A DNA stretch of 64,000 nt from Tropicimonas marinistellae (GTDB taxonomy: Bacteria; Pseudomonadota; Alphaproteobacteria; Rhodobacterales; Rhodobacteraceae): the NCBI RefSeq assembly GCF_001509585.1, contig NZ_LNCI01000004.1, positions 372,001-436,000 of the forward strand. The letters run 5' to 3'. The notes below the pieces were generated by a model. The model was not told the origin of the DNA. It was given only the letters and a program-made list of their open reading frames with translations, and did not search any database. A program made the translations under genes and the position numbers. This document shows, piece by piece, positions 44,906 to 53,757 of this stretch; position 1 is the first letter of the stretch; the number at the start of each line of letters is the position of its first letter.

Positions 44906-45150
44906 GAGAAAACGGCATATCACTTCGGAAAGGCTGAAACACCCTCGGGTGTCCTGCCCGAATACAAAGGCGCCCTTGCACGCCGAGAGGGACTGCACTG
45001 TCCTTCTCCCCGGATCGCGCGCAATGTCTTCGGAGGATAGACACGGCATGGCCAACATTGGCTGTTTGGTTTCAGGGCCGTCGCCCCGTTGCAGGCAAAG
45101 ACCTATGTGGCACGGCGCAATATCGCTGCCATTGGATGGATGGACCGAGA

Positions 45151-46884
45151 ATGATTGAAGAAAGAGAAACGCCCCGACCAATGGTCGATGCAAGCGAGCA
45201 ATCGGGCGACTTCATGCATGATCCTGTCGGCGGCGGGCCGAAACGCCGCATGATCCGGGCAGTTTCATCCATCGGTCTGCTGTTCGGCGCGGTGCTGTTC
45301 GCGGCATCGCTCACGCCATCCCTGATTCCGCGCAGCTTCCTGTTGCAGGGCGTCCTGGGCGGGGTATGCCTCGCCGCTGGCTATGGAATCGGCACGGCAC
45401 TCGACGCGCTTTGGCGATACATGGAGCTTCCGGTTATTCGTGGACGAATACGGTTTCGCCTGACGATCATTGCAGGCGGGGCAGCTCTCGCGCTCGTCGC
45501 AGCGTCCCTCTGGAAGGCGCCCGGATGGCAGAATTCCATCCGCATTCGCATGGATATGCCCCCGGTCGATGAGGCGCATAGCCTGGAAGTCGCTGTCATC
45601 GCGCTCATTGTCTTCGCCGGCCTTCTTGGCCTCTGGCGTCTGTTCGCCGGCCTATCCCGCATTGCAGGCCGCCAGATGTCGCGCGTCGTCCCGACAAAGG
45701 TTGCGCGTGTGTTCGGCATCGCAACGGCCCTCGTACTCTTCACGCTGCTCATAGACGGTGTGCTCATACGAAGCTTTCTCCACACCGCAGACCTGTCCGC
45801 CGCGGCGTTGGACGCGGCAATGGACCCACAGATTCCGCCCCCCACCGATCCGGATGCAACCGGGGGCACACATTCGCTGATCCGTTGGGAGGGGCTCGGC
45901 AGAACCGGGCGGCAGTTCGTCTCGACCGGGCCGACCGCCGAGGAAATCTCCGCGTTTCTCGAACGGCCGGCCAAGGCGCCCCTGCGGATCTACGCGGGCC
46001 TGAATGCTGCGCCCGATACCGAGGCACGCGCCGCGCTCGCCGTGCAGGAAATGTTGCGTCGCGGTGCATTTGAGCGCGACGTTCTGCTTGTCGTTGTTCC
46101 GACCGGTACCGGCTGGATGGACCCCGAAGCGATGGACACGTTTGAGTACCTGCATGCCGGCGACACCGCGATAGTTGCGATCCAATACTCCTACCTTTCG
46201 AGCTGGATCTCTGTACTGGCGGAGCCCGGGATCGGGATCGAAGCCGGACGCGCGTTGTTCCAGGCGGTCTATCGACACTGGATCAAACTGCCCTCAGACA
46301 ACCGCCCGAAGCTCTACGTCCAGGGACTGAGCCTGGGGGCCTACAGTGCCGAGCAATCCGTGCACCTTCATGAAGTGCTGGCGGATCCAATTCACGGCGC
46401 GCTTCTGTCAGGTCCACCATACGACAGCCCCATATGGCGCGCGTTGACGCGAAACCGAAACGAAGGCACTCCCGCATGGCTTCCCCGCTATGGTGACGGT
46501 GCGGTCGTCCGCTTCACGAACCAGGACAACCAGCTTGAGGAGTCCGAAGCGGAATGGGGCCCGATGCGGGTCGTCTACTTGCAGTACGCGTCGGACCCGA
46601 TCACCTTTTTTCGAGCCGACGCGCTCTTCCGGAAGCCGCCCTGGCTCGAAGCGCCGGTCGGGCCAGACGTGTCGCCCGAAATGCGCTGGTATCCCGTCGT
46701 CACCTTCCTGCAGCTCGGCCTCGACATGGCAATCGGGCTTCTGGTGCCAATGGGATTTGGCCACCTCTTTGCGCCGGAACACTATATCGATGGCTGGATC
46801 GCCGTCACCGACCCGCAGGGTTGGAACGCGGAGGACATCGACAGGCTCAAGGCGTTCTTCGTGAAACGCAGCGGGCGCGGGTGA
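45151..46884 (+). CDS. Alpha/beta-hydrolase fold membrane protein
   Basis: A 577-residue protein. The N-terminal half has four or five hydrophobic helices (SIGLLFGAVLFAASLTPSLI is characteristic of the family's N-terminal domain), then a hydrolase domain containing DVLLVVVPTGTGWMDPEAMD and the nucleophile elbow GLSLGAYSAE. I recognise the Abhydrolase_9 N- and C-terminal domains found in many actinobacteria and alphaproteobacteria; substrate unknown. Start options are ATG 45151 and ATG 45181; the upstream frame to 45058 has no site. A hairpin follows the stop. Confidence 0.85.
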   Translation: MIEERETPRPMVDASEQSGDFMHDPVGGGPKRRMIRAVSSIGLLFGAVLFAASLTPSLIPRSFLLQGVLGGVCLAAGYGIGTALDALWRYMELPVIRGRIRFRLTIIAGGAALALVAASLWKAPGWQNSIRIRMDMPPVDEAHSLEVAVIALIVFAGLLGLWRLFAGLSRIAGRQMSRVVPTKVARVFGIATALVLFTLLIDGVLIRSFLHTADLSAAALDAAMDPQIPPPTDPDATGGTHSLIRWEGLGRTGRQFVSTGPTAEEISAFLERPAKAPLRIYAGLNAAPDTEARAALAVQEMLRRGAFERDVLLVVVPTGTGWMDPEAMDTFEYLHAGDTAIVAIQYSYLSSWISVLAEPGIGIEAGRALFQAVYRHWIKLPSDNRPKLYVQGLSLGAYSAEQSVHLHEVLADPIHGALLSGPPYDSPIWRALTRNRNEGTPAWLPRYGDGAVVRFTNQDNQLEESEAEWGPMRVVYLQYASDPITFFRADALFRKPPWLEAPVGPDVSPEMRWYPVVTFLQLGLDMAIGLLVPMGFGHLFAPEHYIDGWIAVTDPQGWNAEDIDRLKAFFVKRSGRG

Positions 46885-46905
46885 CGCTGCCCGCCGCTGG
46901 TCGTC

Positions 46906-46933
46906 CCGGAGCCACTCTGGTTCCGGTTAGTTT
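46906..46933 (+). terminator. Hairpin between convergent genes
   Basis: CCGGAGCCA, loop CTC, TGGTTCCGG (one G-T wobble), followed by TTAGTTT, 21 bases after the hydrolase stop. The last bases overlap the stop codon of the convergent small gene. Confidence 0.4.
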
Positions 46934-47157
46934 ATCGCGGTCGTGAAGACGCGCTTCACGACCTCCGGCACTTCACCGATCGAATAGCCGGACGGCCGCT
47001 TGATCACCGCAAACGAGATCATGCCCACAGACAACAGGATCAGGATGGCCGCCGCCCGAGGCGTGCGGCTCTCGGAATATGCACTCAGCAAAGTGGGAAC
47101 CGCGACCACGCCGAAAACCAGTCCGAGGACAAAGATCAGATCCGTGTCGACGTTCAA
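46927..47157 (-). CDS. Small conserved membrane protein (76 aa)
   Basis: A 76-residue protein with two hydrophobic helices (LIFVLGLVFGVVAVPTLLSA and AAAILILLSVGMISFAVI) and a short C-terminal segment with YSIGEVPEVVKRVF. I recall similar short proteins beside pyk in related genomes; function unknown. It lies 30 bases downstream of pyk on the same strand, with AGGAGG before its ATG, so it is probably co-transcribed with pyk. Confidence 0.75.
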   Translation of the reverse strand: MNVDTDLIFVLGLVFGVVAVPTLLSAYSESRTPRAAAILILLSVGMISFAVIKRPSGYSIGEVPEVVKRVFTTAIN

Positions 47158-47187
47158 CCGAAAGCCCTCCTCCGATGCTGGCTCCGA

Positions 47188-48636
47188 TTATTCCGGATCG
47201 GTGTTAAATATCAACCTTTCGTCGCAGGGAGCCACGCGCAGGATGTTGGTCGACCCCGGGATGTTAAATGGCACGCCGGCCACAACAACCACGTTGTCCT
47301 CCGCGTTCGCGAATTGCCCCTGACGCGCCGCACGCGCTGCCGACACCACCGCCATCTTGAACCGGCTGACATCGCCGTGCGTCATGAAACAGTTCACGCC
47401 CCAGGACAGGCAAAGCCGTCGCGCCGTGGCCGTAAATGGCGTCAGAGCGAGGATTGGCACGCGCGGGCGCTCCCGCGCCGTCTTCAGCGCCGTGGTGCCA
47501 GAATGGGTGAAACAGCAGATCGCTTTCACGCCCGTATTCTCGGCGATTTCGCGGGCGGCCGAGACGATGCTATCCGCCGTCGTGCTGCGCTCGACCACGC
47601 GGGCGGATTCGATGATGTTTCGGTACATCTCGCCCTTCTCGACCTCTTCGGCAACCGCGTTCATGGTACGCACCGCTTCCAGGGGGAAGTCGCCGGCCGC
47701 CGATTCCGCGCTCAGCATGACCGCATCCGCGCCCTCGTAGATTGCGTTCGCCACGTCGGAGACCTCGGCGCGCGTCGGCATCGGGCTTTCGATCATCGAT
47801 TCGAGCATCTGGGTCGCCACGATAACCGGCTTTGCGGCGGCCCGTGCGCCGCGGATCAGGCGTTTCTGAATGGGAGGCACCGCCTGCACGGGCAATTCCA
47901 CCCCAAGATCGCCACGCGCGACCATGATCCCGTCGGACACGGCGAGAATATCGTCGTAGGCCTCCACGGCAGCCGGCTTTTCGACCTTCGTCATGATGGC
48001 AGCGCGCCCCGACACGAGCTCGCGCGCCTCGTGCACGTCTTCCGGACGTTGGACGAAGGAAAGCGCCAGCCAGTCCACACCGATTTGGCAAACGAACTCC
48101 AGATCGGCCAGGTCCTTCTCGCTGAGCGCCTTCAGCGGCAGAACCACGTCCGGAACGTTGACGCCCTTGCGATTGGAGATCGTCCCGCCGGTCACCACCG
48201 AGCAATCTGCGAAGTCTTCACCGCATTTGTCCACGCGGAGCCGGATCTTGCCGTCGTTGACCAAGAGGGTCGCGCCCGGCTTCAGGGCCTTGAAAATCTC
48301 CGGATGCGGCAGGCAAACGCGGCTGGAATCGCCCTCCGTCGTATCCAGATCCATCCGGAAGGACGCTCCCTCGACAAGCTCCTCGGAATCTCCGGCAAAC
48401 ACGCCGACCCGCAACTTCGGCCCCTGGAGGTCCGCCAGGATCGCGATGGGCCGGCCAAGCTCCTGCTCGATCTGCCGGATGATGGTGTGGCGTTCGCGGA
48501 TCTCCTCGTGGCTGCCGTGGCTCATGTTAAGCCGGAATACGTCAACACCGATCTCGAACAGCCGCCGGATGGTGTCGTAGTCGTCCGATGCCGGGCCGAG
48601 GGTGGCCACGATCTTCACATTGCGCATCCGTCTCAT
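47188..48636 (-). CDS. pyk: Pyruvate kinase
   Basis: A 482-residue glycolytic enzyme making pyruvate and ATP from phosphoenolpyruvate. Signatures: KIVATLGPAS, FRLNMSHGSHEE, ILADLQGPKLRVG, the catalytic segment IMTKVEKPAAVEAYDDIL, MVARGDLGVELP and ATQMLESMIESPMPTRAEV. The C-terminal domain is complete. Start MRRMRNVKIV at 48636, preceded by AAGG. Divergent from the N-formylglutamate amidohydrolase gene. Confidence 0.97.
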   Translation of the reverse strand: MRRMRNVKIVATLGPASDDYDTIRRLFEIGVDVFRLNMSHGSHEEIRERHTIIRQIEQELGRPIAILADLQGPKLRVGVFAGDSEELVEGASFRMDLDTTEGDSSRVCLPHPEIFKALKPGATLLVNDGKIRLRVDKCGEDFADCSVVTGGTISNRKGVNVPDVVLPLKALSEKDLADLEFVCQIGVDWLALSFVQRPEDVHEARELVSGRAAIMTKVEKPAAVEAYDDILAVSDGIMVARGDLGVELPVQAVPPIQKRLIRGARAAAKPVIVATQMLESMIESPMPTRAEVSDVANAIYEGADAVMLSAESAAGDFPLEAVRTMNAVAEEVEKGEMYRNIIESARVVERSTTADSIVSAAREIAENTGVKAICCFTHSGTTALKTARERPRVPILALTPFTATARRLCLSWGVNCFMTHGDVSRFKMAVVSAARAARQGQFANAEDNVVVVAGVPFNIPGSTNILRVAPCDERLIFNTDPE

Positions 48637-48768
48637 GGAGCAACCTTTCGTGTCGTGCGGGCTTCGCCGGGACCGTTAGCGGTAAACTGCGCGAAAAGCT
48701 ACCCTGACCAGCTCTGGCCCTTTGTCGAATGACGCCTTACACCCATGCGAGGAAAACATCACGCCCCA

Positions 48769-49512
48769 ATGACATATCACGCCTTTCATACCGCCGGAGA
48801 CAACCGCGAAAGCCGTTGGCTCATAACCTGCGACCACGCCACGAATACGGTTCCGCCCCAGATCGGCGGCGGCACCCTGGGCTTGCCTCAGGCAGAAATG
48901 GCCCGCCACATCGCCTACGATCCCGGCGCCGCAGGCGTTGCACATGCGCTGGCCGATGCCCTCGGCGCGCCGCTTATCACCTCGAACTTCTCACGCCTCG
49001 TTATCGACCCGAACCGGGGCGAGGACGACCCGACCCTGCTGATGAAGCTCTACGACGGCACGATCATTCCGGGAAACCGGCACGCAGATGCCGGCGAAAT
49101 CGAGCGGCGCATGGAGCTTTGCTATCGTCCCTACCACGCCGAGCTGGGCCGCCTCGCGGCCTCGCGCTCCGACAGCGCGATTGTGGCGGTGCACTCGTTC
49201 ACGCCGCGCCTCCGCGGTCGGCCGCCGCGACCATGGCATGTGGCAATCCTCCACTCGCCGCCCCAGAATGCGCTGGCCTTGGCATTGATCGCGCGTCTGC
49301 GCACGGAGCCAGACCTGTGCGTGGGCGACAACGAGCCCTATGCCGGGCACCAACCCGGAGATTCCATTGACCGCCATGCCTTGCAGCACGACCGCCACCA
49401 TGTTCTGCTGGAAGTCCGCCAGGATCTGATCGAAACGGTGGAGCAGCAGCAATCCTGGGGCCGGCGGATCGCACCGCTTCTCAAATCCGCACTTGCCGAT
49501 TGCCACCCCTGA
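48769..49512 (+). CDS. N-formylglutamate amidohydrolase family protein
   Basis: A 247-residue cytoplasmic hydrolase of the HutG-2/FGase family: WLITCDHATNTVP at the N-terminus (His/Asp metal ligands), ARHIAYDPGAAGVAHALAD, FSRLVIDPNR, IVAVHSFTPRLRGRPPRPWH and HHVLLEVRQDLIE. It may release formate from N-formylglutamate or act on a related acyl amino acid; it is not in a histidine-degradation operon. ATG 48769 is used; an in-frame ATG at 48745 adds eight residues. Followed after 25 bases by the DUF1244 gene. Confidence 0.85.
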   Translation: MTYHAFHTAGDNRESRWLITCDHATNTVPPQIGGGTLGLPQAEMARHIAYDPGAAGVAHALADALGAPLITSNFSRLVIDPNRGEDDPTLLMKLYDGTIIPGNRHADAGEIERRMELCYRPYHAELGRLAASRSDSAIVAVHSFTPRLRGRPPRPWHVAILHSPPQNALALALIARLRTEPDLCVGDNEPYAGHQPGDSIDRHALQHDRHHVLLEVRQDLIETVEQQQSWGRRIAPLLKSALADCHP

Positions 49513-49537
49513 TCCGTCACAGAGAGGGAGAGAGACA

Positions 49538-49858
49538 ATGGACGACCAGACCCGCATCGAGATCGAGGCCGCCGCCTTTCGCCGCCTGCGCGAGCACCTG
49601 ATGAAGGACCGTGTGGATGTACAGAACATCGACCTGATGAACCTGGCCGGGTTCTGCCGCAACTGCCTGTCCCGCTGGTTTCAGGAGGCCGCGGCCGAAC
49701 GCGGGATCGAGATGGACCAGTCCACGGCACGCGAAATCTATTACGGCATGCCCTATTCGGAATGGAAGCAGCGGCATCAAACCCCCGCAAACCCGGAAAC
49801 GCAGGCAGAGTTCGAGAAGGCTTTCCGCGAAAACGTCGGCCCGCCGGACAAGGTCTGA
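49538..49858 (+). CDS. DUF1244 family protein
   Basis: A 106-residue helical protein of family DUF1244, recognised by the segment NIDLMNLAGFCRNCLSRWF with its C-x2-C pair and by YYGMPYSEWKQRHQ. Function unknown. A strong site (GAGAGGGAGAGAG) precedes ATG 49538. Probably co-transcribed with the amidohydrolase gene upstream. Confidence 0.88.
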   Translation: MDDQTRIEIEAAAFRRLREHLMKDRVDVQNIDLMNLAGFCRNCLSRWFQEAAAERGIEMDQSTAREIYYGMPYSEWKQRHQTPANPETQAEFEKAFRENVGPPDKV

Positions 49859-50062
49859 GCAATCGAGCCGCGCGAGCATCTTTGGCGCGACTCAACCCTG
49901 CCCTGAAATTCCAGAGCGATTCCGCTCCCAACAAGGCGGCATCGGAAACAATTGGGCCATTGACGCCGTGATTGTCCCGGCTAACCCCCGAATTGCGGCA
50001 GGAAATTGACCGGCCATCATCGCCACGCTACCGATCTTAGTCGGGGGGATGAAAGGACGGTC

Positions 50063-50437
50063 ATGCTGAACTTTGCCGCCTATGCGATCATCGTCGTCGC
50101 CATCCTTCTGGCCGTCCGCAACATGATCGACGGGTTGGGGCTTGGCATAGAGACCGATGACGCCGCGGTGGACCCGGAGGACATACCCGGCCTCGCGCAC
50201 GGGCTTTCCCGTGATCATCCAATTGTTCTGCACAACTTCGATCCACTGCAGGAAGCGCTCGTGCTTCAGTTGCCGGATCTCGATGCGCGCCGGGCGCGTG
50301 ACCGGGATTTCGAAGTCCACCCAACGAGCCACGGTCACGGACAGGAAATCCGCTTTCGCGGCCGCGTTCTCGTGCAGCTTCCCGACGTGCCTCTGGAGCG
50401 CAAGGTGGATCTCTATGTCGAAACGCCAGCGGCCTGA
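50063..50437 (+). CDS. Hypothetical protein with N-terminal membrane anchor
   Basis: A 124-residue protein: hydrophobic helix MLNFAAYAIIVVAILLAVRN, acidic linker, then a beta-type segment beginning HNFDPLQEALVLQLPD, which resembles short elements seen in Rhodobacterales RTX-associated proteins. AAAGGA precedes ATG 50063. No family assigned. It converges on the dat gene with about 40 bases between stops. Confidence 0.6.
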   Translation: MLNFAAYAIIVVAILLAVRNMIDGLGLGIETDDAAVDPEDIPGLAHGLSRDHPIVLHNFDPLQEALVLQLPDLDARRARDRDFEVHPTSHGHGQEIRFRGRVLVQLPDVPLERKVDLYVETPAA

Positions 50438-50476
50438 TCAACCGAGGCCATCGACTGGCGCTCCAGAAGACAGGGT

Positions 50477-51337
50477 TTAGATGGCCGCTTTGCGGCTTTC
50501 TTCGAGGTAGATTTCCCGAAGTCGGGACGCGACCACCCCCGGCACACCGTCGCCGAGCGACACTCCGTCGATCTCCACCACTGGCATCACGAAGGCGGAT
50601 GCCGACGTGAAGAACGCCTCGTCCGCCGCCTTGGCCTCCTCGATGGTGAAGGGGCGTTCCTCGACAACCATCTGCGCTTCGCGCGCAAATCGCAGCACTG
50701 CAGCCCGGGTGATCCCGTGGAGGATCTCGGTGCCGAGATTGCGGGTAATGATCTTGCCGTCCTTGACGATATAGGCGTTGTTCGATGTGCCTTCGGTCAC
50801 CAGACCGTCCTCGACCATCCATGCGTCGTCGGCACCAGCCTTCTTGGCCATCATCTTGCCCATCGACGGGTAGAGAAGCTGCACCGTCTTGATATCCCGG
50901 CGACCCCAACGGATGTCCTCGATGGAGATCACCTTGATTCCCTGCTTCGCCTGCGGGCTCTCGCCCAATCCGGGCTTCGACTGGGTGAACAGAACGACCG
51001 TCGGTTCCGTCCCCTCTGGAGGAAAGGCGAAATCCCGGTCCGCCGGCGCACCGCGCGTGATCTGCAGGTAAATCAGCCCGTCCACGATCTCGTTGCGGGT
51101 GACCAAGGCCCGGTGGATCTCCAGCAGATCGTCGAGCGCCGCCGGCGCCGGCATATCCAACTCGCCGAGCGAGCGTTGCAAGCGCTTGAAGTGGCCGTCG
51201 AAGTCGATGAGCTTGCCGCCCAGCACCGAGGTCACCTCGTAGACGCCATCGGCGAACAGGAACCCGCGGTCGAACACGGAGACCTTGGCCTCCTCCTCGG
51301 GCAGATAGTCCCCGTTCACATAAACGATCCGGCTCAT
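50477..51337 (-). CDS. dat: D-amino-acid aminotransferase
   Basis: A 286-residue fold-type IV PLP enzyme that moves amino groups between D-amino acids and 2-oxo acids, typically D-alanine plus 2-oxoglutarate to pyruvate plus D-glutamate. Visible: N-terminal VYVNGDYLPEEEAKVSVFDRG, catalytic Lys150 in RRDIKTVQLL, and EGTSNNAYIVKDGKIITR, the PLP-phosphate region. It lies 9 bases after dgcA on the minus strand, the last gene of the dgcN-dgcA-dat unit. Branched-chain aminotransferase is an alternative within the fold, but motifs and neighbours favour the D-specific enzyme. Confidence 0.9.
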   Translation of the reverse strand: MSRIVYVNGDYLPEEEAKVSVFDRGFLFADGVYEVTSVLGGKLIDFDGHFKRLQRSLGELDMPAPAALDDLLEIHRALVTRNEIVDGLIYLQITRGAPADRDFAFPPEGTEPTVVLFTQSKPGLGESPQAKQGIKVISIEDIRWGRRDIKTVQLLYPSMGKMMAKKAGADDAWMVEDGLVTEGTSNNAYIVKDGKIITRNLGTEILHGITRAAVLRFAREAQMVVEERPFTIEEAKAADEAFFTSASAFVMPVVEIDGVSLGDGVPGVVASRLREIYLEESRKAAI

Positions 51338-51346
51338 CCTGTTCTC

Positions 51347-52318
51347 CTAACCCCAGAGGTCCGCTTTTGGCGGATGTACGCCCGCTTCGTCATAGACCAG
51401 CGGCTCCGCCCGGTCTTCGGCCAACAGAAGCGGCCCGTCAAGATCGACAACCGCCGCGCCCTGCGCCAGCACCACGGCCGGCGCCATGGCGAGCGAGCTT
51501 CCCACCATGCAGCCCACCATGATCCCGAAGCCCGCTGCCTCCGCTTCGGCCCTGAGCGCCAGCGCTTCGGTGAACCCGCCTGTCTTGTCGAGCTTGACGT
51601 TGATCATGTCATACTTGCCCTTCAGCGCCGCCAGGGTGCTTCGGTCATGCACGCTCTCGTCGGCACAGATCGGCACCGGCCGCTCAAGGCCCAGAAGCGC
51701 GTCATCCGCGCCGGCCGGAAGCGGTTGCTCCACCATCGCCACGCCAAGACGCAGCAGGTGCGGCACCAACTCGGAATAAGTCTCGGCCGACCAGCCCTCG
51801 TTTGCATCCACGATGATCTTAGATGCCGGCGCCCCGGCACGCACCGCTTCCAGCCGCGCCATGTCGTCGGGCGTGCCCAGCTTGATCTTCAGGAGCGGCC
51901 GGTGCGCATTCGCCTCCGCCTGCGCCCGCATCGCCCCGGGCACGTCGAGCGACAACGTGTAAGCGGTGACAAGCGGCGTCGGCGCCGGTAGCCCGGCCAG
52001 CTCCCAGATGCGCACGCCGGCCCGTTTCGCTTCCAGATCCCAGAGCGCGCAATCGACCGCGTTGCGCGCCGCGCCGGCCGGCAGCAACGCCTGAACCTCC
52101 GCCCGCGTCAGCTTCGGCGGCAGCGCCGCGATCTCGTCAGCCACGCTGTCCAGGCTCTCACCGTACCGCCCATAGGGCACACATTCGCCCCAACCGGAGA
52201 GACCGCCCGCGCGCGCCGTCACGGTCAGCACCTTCGCCTCCGTTTTCGAGCCGCGCGCGATGGTAAAGGCCTTCGCCAGCCGGAAGACATCCGGCTGCAC
52301 CGTCAATTCGAAATCCAC
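51347..52318 (-). CDS. dgcA: N-acetyl-D-glutamate racemase DgcA (enolase superfamily, formerly dipeptide epimerase)
   Basis: About 323 residues of the muconate-lactonizing/enolase superfamily: barrel Lys pair in LLKIKLGTP, metal ligands in IIVDANEGW, VEQPLPAG and ICADESVHD, and the opposite Lys in INVKLDKTGGF. Such proteins are often named L-Ala-D/L-Glu epimerase, but next to DgcN the family DgcA, described for D-glutamate catabolism in marine bacteria, is the better name. The start is a GTG at 52318 (VDFELTVQ) after AGAAGGGTGGAT; GTG 52324 is an alternative. A GACAGAAGAAG repeat lies 31 bases upstream. Confidence 0.85.
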   Translation of the reverse strand: MDFELTVQPDVFRLAKAFTIARGSKTEAKVLTVTARAGGLSGWGECVPYGRYGESLDSVADEIAALPPKLTRAEVQALLPAGAARNAVDCALWDLEAKRAGVRIWELAGLPAPTPLVTAYTLSLDVPGAMRAQAEANAHRPLLKIKLGTPDDMARLEAVRAGAPASKIIVDANEGWSAETYSELVPHLLRLGVAMVEQPLPAGADDALLGLERPVPICADESVHDRSTLAALKGKYDMINVKLDKTGGFTEALALRAEAEAAGFGIMVGCMVGSSLAMAPAVVLAQGAAVVDLDGPLLLAEDRAEPLVYDEAGVHPPKADLWG

Positions 52319-52349
52319 ATCCACCCTTCTGCCGGGTCCATTCCCCCGG

Positions 52350-52380
52350 CTTCTTCTGTCCGGAAATATCCCCGCCGGAG
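52350..52380 (-). repeat. Dispersed intergenic repeat, copy C (core GACAGAAGAAG)
   Basis: On the minus strand, between dgcN and dgcA: CTCCGGCGGGGATATTT then N3 and GACAGAAGAAG. Closest in sequence to copy B. Confidence 0.65.
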
Positions 52381-52420
52381 GCATGAAGACTCATTCCCCC
52401 GGACCACGCAAGCGCCGCGC

Positions 52421-53425
52421 TCAGTCCAACGCGGCCAGCGCATCCACAAGCCGGCCCGCGCCGTTGCGGAACGGGTCCACCGCCGGGAGGCCCATCTCGG
52501 CCTCGACGCCGGCAAGGTAGTCCTCTGCCTCTTTCTCGCTCATGTGCTGTGTGTTGACGGAAATCCCCACCACCTGCACCGCCGGGTTGACCCTGCGCGC
52601 GAGGGTCAGCGACACCTCCTGCAATTCCTGCAACGAGGGCAGCGAATAGTCAGGCAGCCCGCGCATATGCCCCCGCGTCGGCTCGTGGCAGAGGATCAGC
52701 GCGTCGGGTTGCCCCCCATGCACCAACGCCATGGTCACGCCGGAATAGGAGGCATGAAACAGGCTCCCCTGCCCCTCGATCAGATCCCAGTGATCTTCAT
52801 CGTTGTCGGGCGTCAGCCATTCCACCGCGCCTGCCATGAAATCGGCGATCACCGCATCCAGCGGCACGCCGTCGCCGGTGATCAGGATGCCCGTCTGGCC
52901 AGTGGCGCGGAAGCTCGCCTTCATGCCGCGCTCTCGCATGACCGCATCCATCGCAAGCGCCGTGTACATCTTGCCCACCGAGCAATCCGTCCCGACGGCA
53001 AGGCACCGCTTGCCGCGCCGCTTGCGGCCGTTGGCGATGGGGTACTTGACCGAGGGCACACGCACGTCGTGCAGCATCCGACCCTCGGCCTTTGCAATCT
53101 CCACCAGCTCGGCTTCGTCTTTCAATAGGTTATGCAAACCCGACGCCAGGTCGAACCCCGCGAGAAGCGCCTCGGCCAGCACATGTTTCCACGCCGCGGA
53201 GATGACCCCGCCCCGGTTGGCGACCCCGATCACCAAGGTCTTGGCGCCCGCGGCCTTCGCCTCTTGAAGCGACATGTCGGCCAGGCCCATATCCGCCTTG
53301 CACCCCTCCATGCGAAACTGCCCGACCGCGTAATCCGGCCGCCAGTCCTTGATGCCCTGTGCGACCTTCGCGGCAAGCTGATCTGGCGCGTCACCGAGGA
53401 AAAGCAGGTAGGGGGTCTCGATCAT
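52421..53425 (-). CDS. dgcN: N-acetyltransferase DgcN (DUF1611 family)
   Basis: A 334-residue protein of the DUF1611 family. An N-terminal Rossmann-like part (PYLLFLGDAPDQLAAKVAQG) is followed by a P-loop-type domain with LAVGTDCSVGKMYTALAMD, GQTGILITGDGVPLDAVIAD and HGGQPDALILCHEP. In the described pathway DgcN N-acetylates D-glutamate and DgcA then racemises the product. GGAGATGCGAGACA precedes ATG 53425; the longer frame to 53461 is not needed. First gene of the unit; dgcA begins about 100 bases later. Confidence 0.87.
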   Translation of the reverse strand: MIETPYLLFLGDAPDQLAAKVAQGIKDWRPDYAVGQFRMEGCKADMGLADMSLQEAKAAGAKTLVIGVANRGGVISAAWKHVLAEALLAGFDLASGLHNLLKDEAELVEIAKAEGRMLHDVRVPSVKYPIANGRKRRGKRCLAVGTDCSVGKMYTALAMDAVMRERGMKASFRATGQTGILITGDGVPLDAVIADFMAGAVEWLTPDNDEDHWDLIEGQGSLFHASYSGVTMALVHGGQPDALILCHEPTRGHMRGLPDYSLPSLQELQEVSLTLARRVNPAVQVVGISVNTQHMSEKEAEDYLAGVEAEMGLPAVDPFRNGAGRLVDALAALD

Positions 53426-53757
53426 TGTCTCGCATCTCCATGTTTTGCGGAACGCTATCACGGGGTCTTGGAAGATTTTTTGTCAGAGTGGCTGACCCAT
53501 ACGGACAGCCAAGGAACAAAATCCGAAACAACCACGCGGACCCGAAACCAGATTCGAATGCACACTGGTTAGGCAGTTTTGAAACACTCTCAATTCGGGA
53601 TTGATTCGGATCGGGTGACACAGTACCTCGCGAACTGGGGCAGGTGCCGAGAAATGCGCCAAAACCCGCAATAGCACGGTTTTGGCGGGAACGGCCGGAT
53701 GCCAAAGAGATGCTATGCTCACATTCGCACCGACCTGCGGCATCGTTGAACGCGACC
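53426..53757. other. Intergenic region upstream of dgcN
   Basis: About 330 bases between the tetR stop and the dgcN start, both minus strand. It should hold the dgcN promoter. AT content is moderately raised around 53510-53610. No gene, hairpin or clear promoter recognised. Confidence 0.35.
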
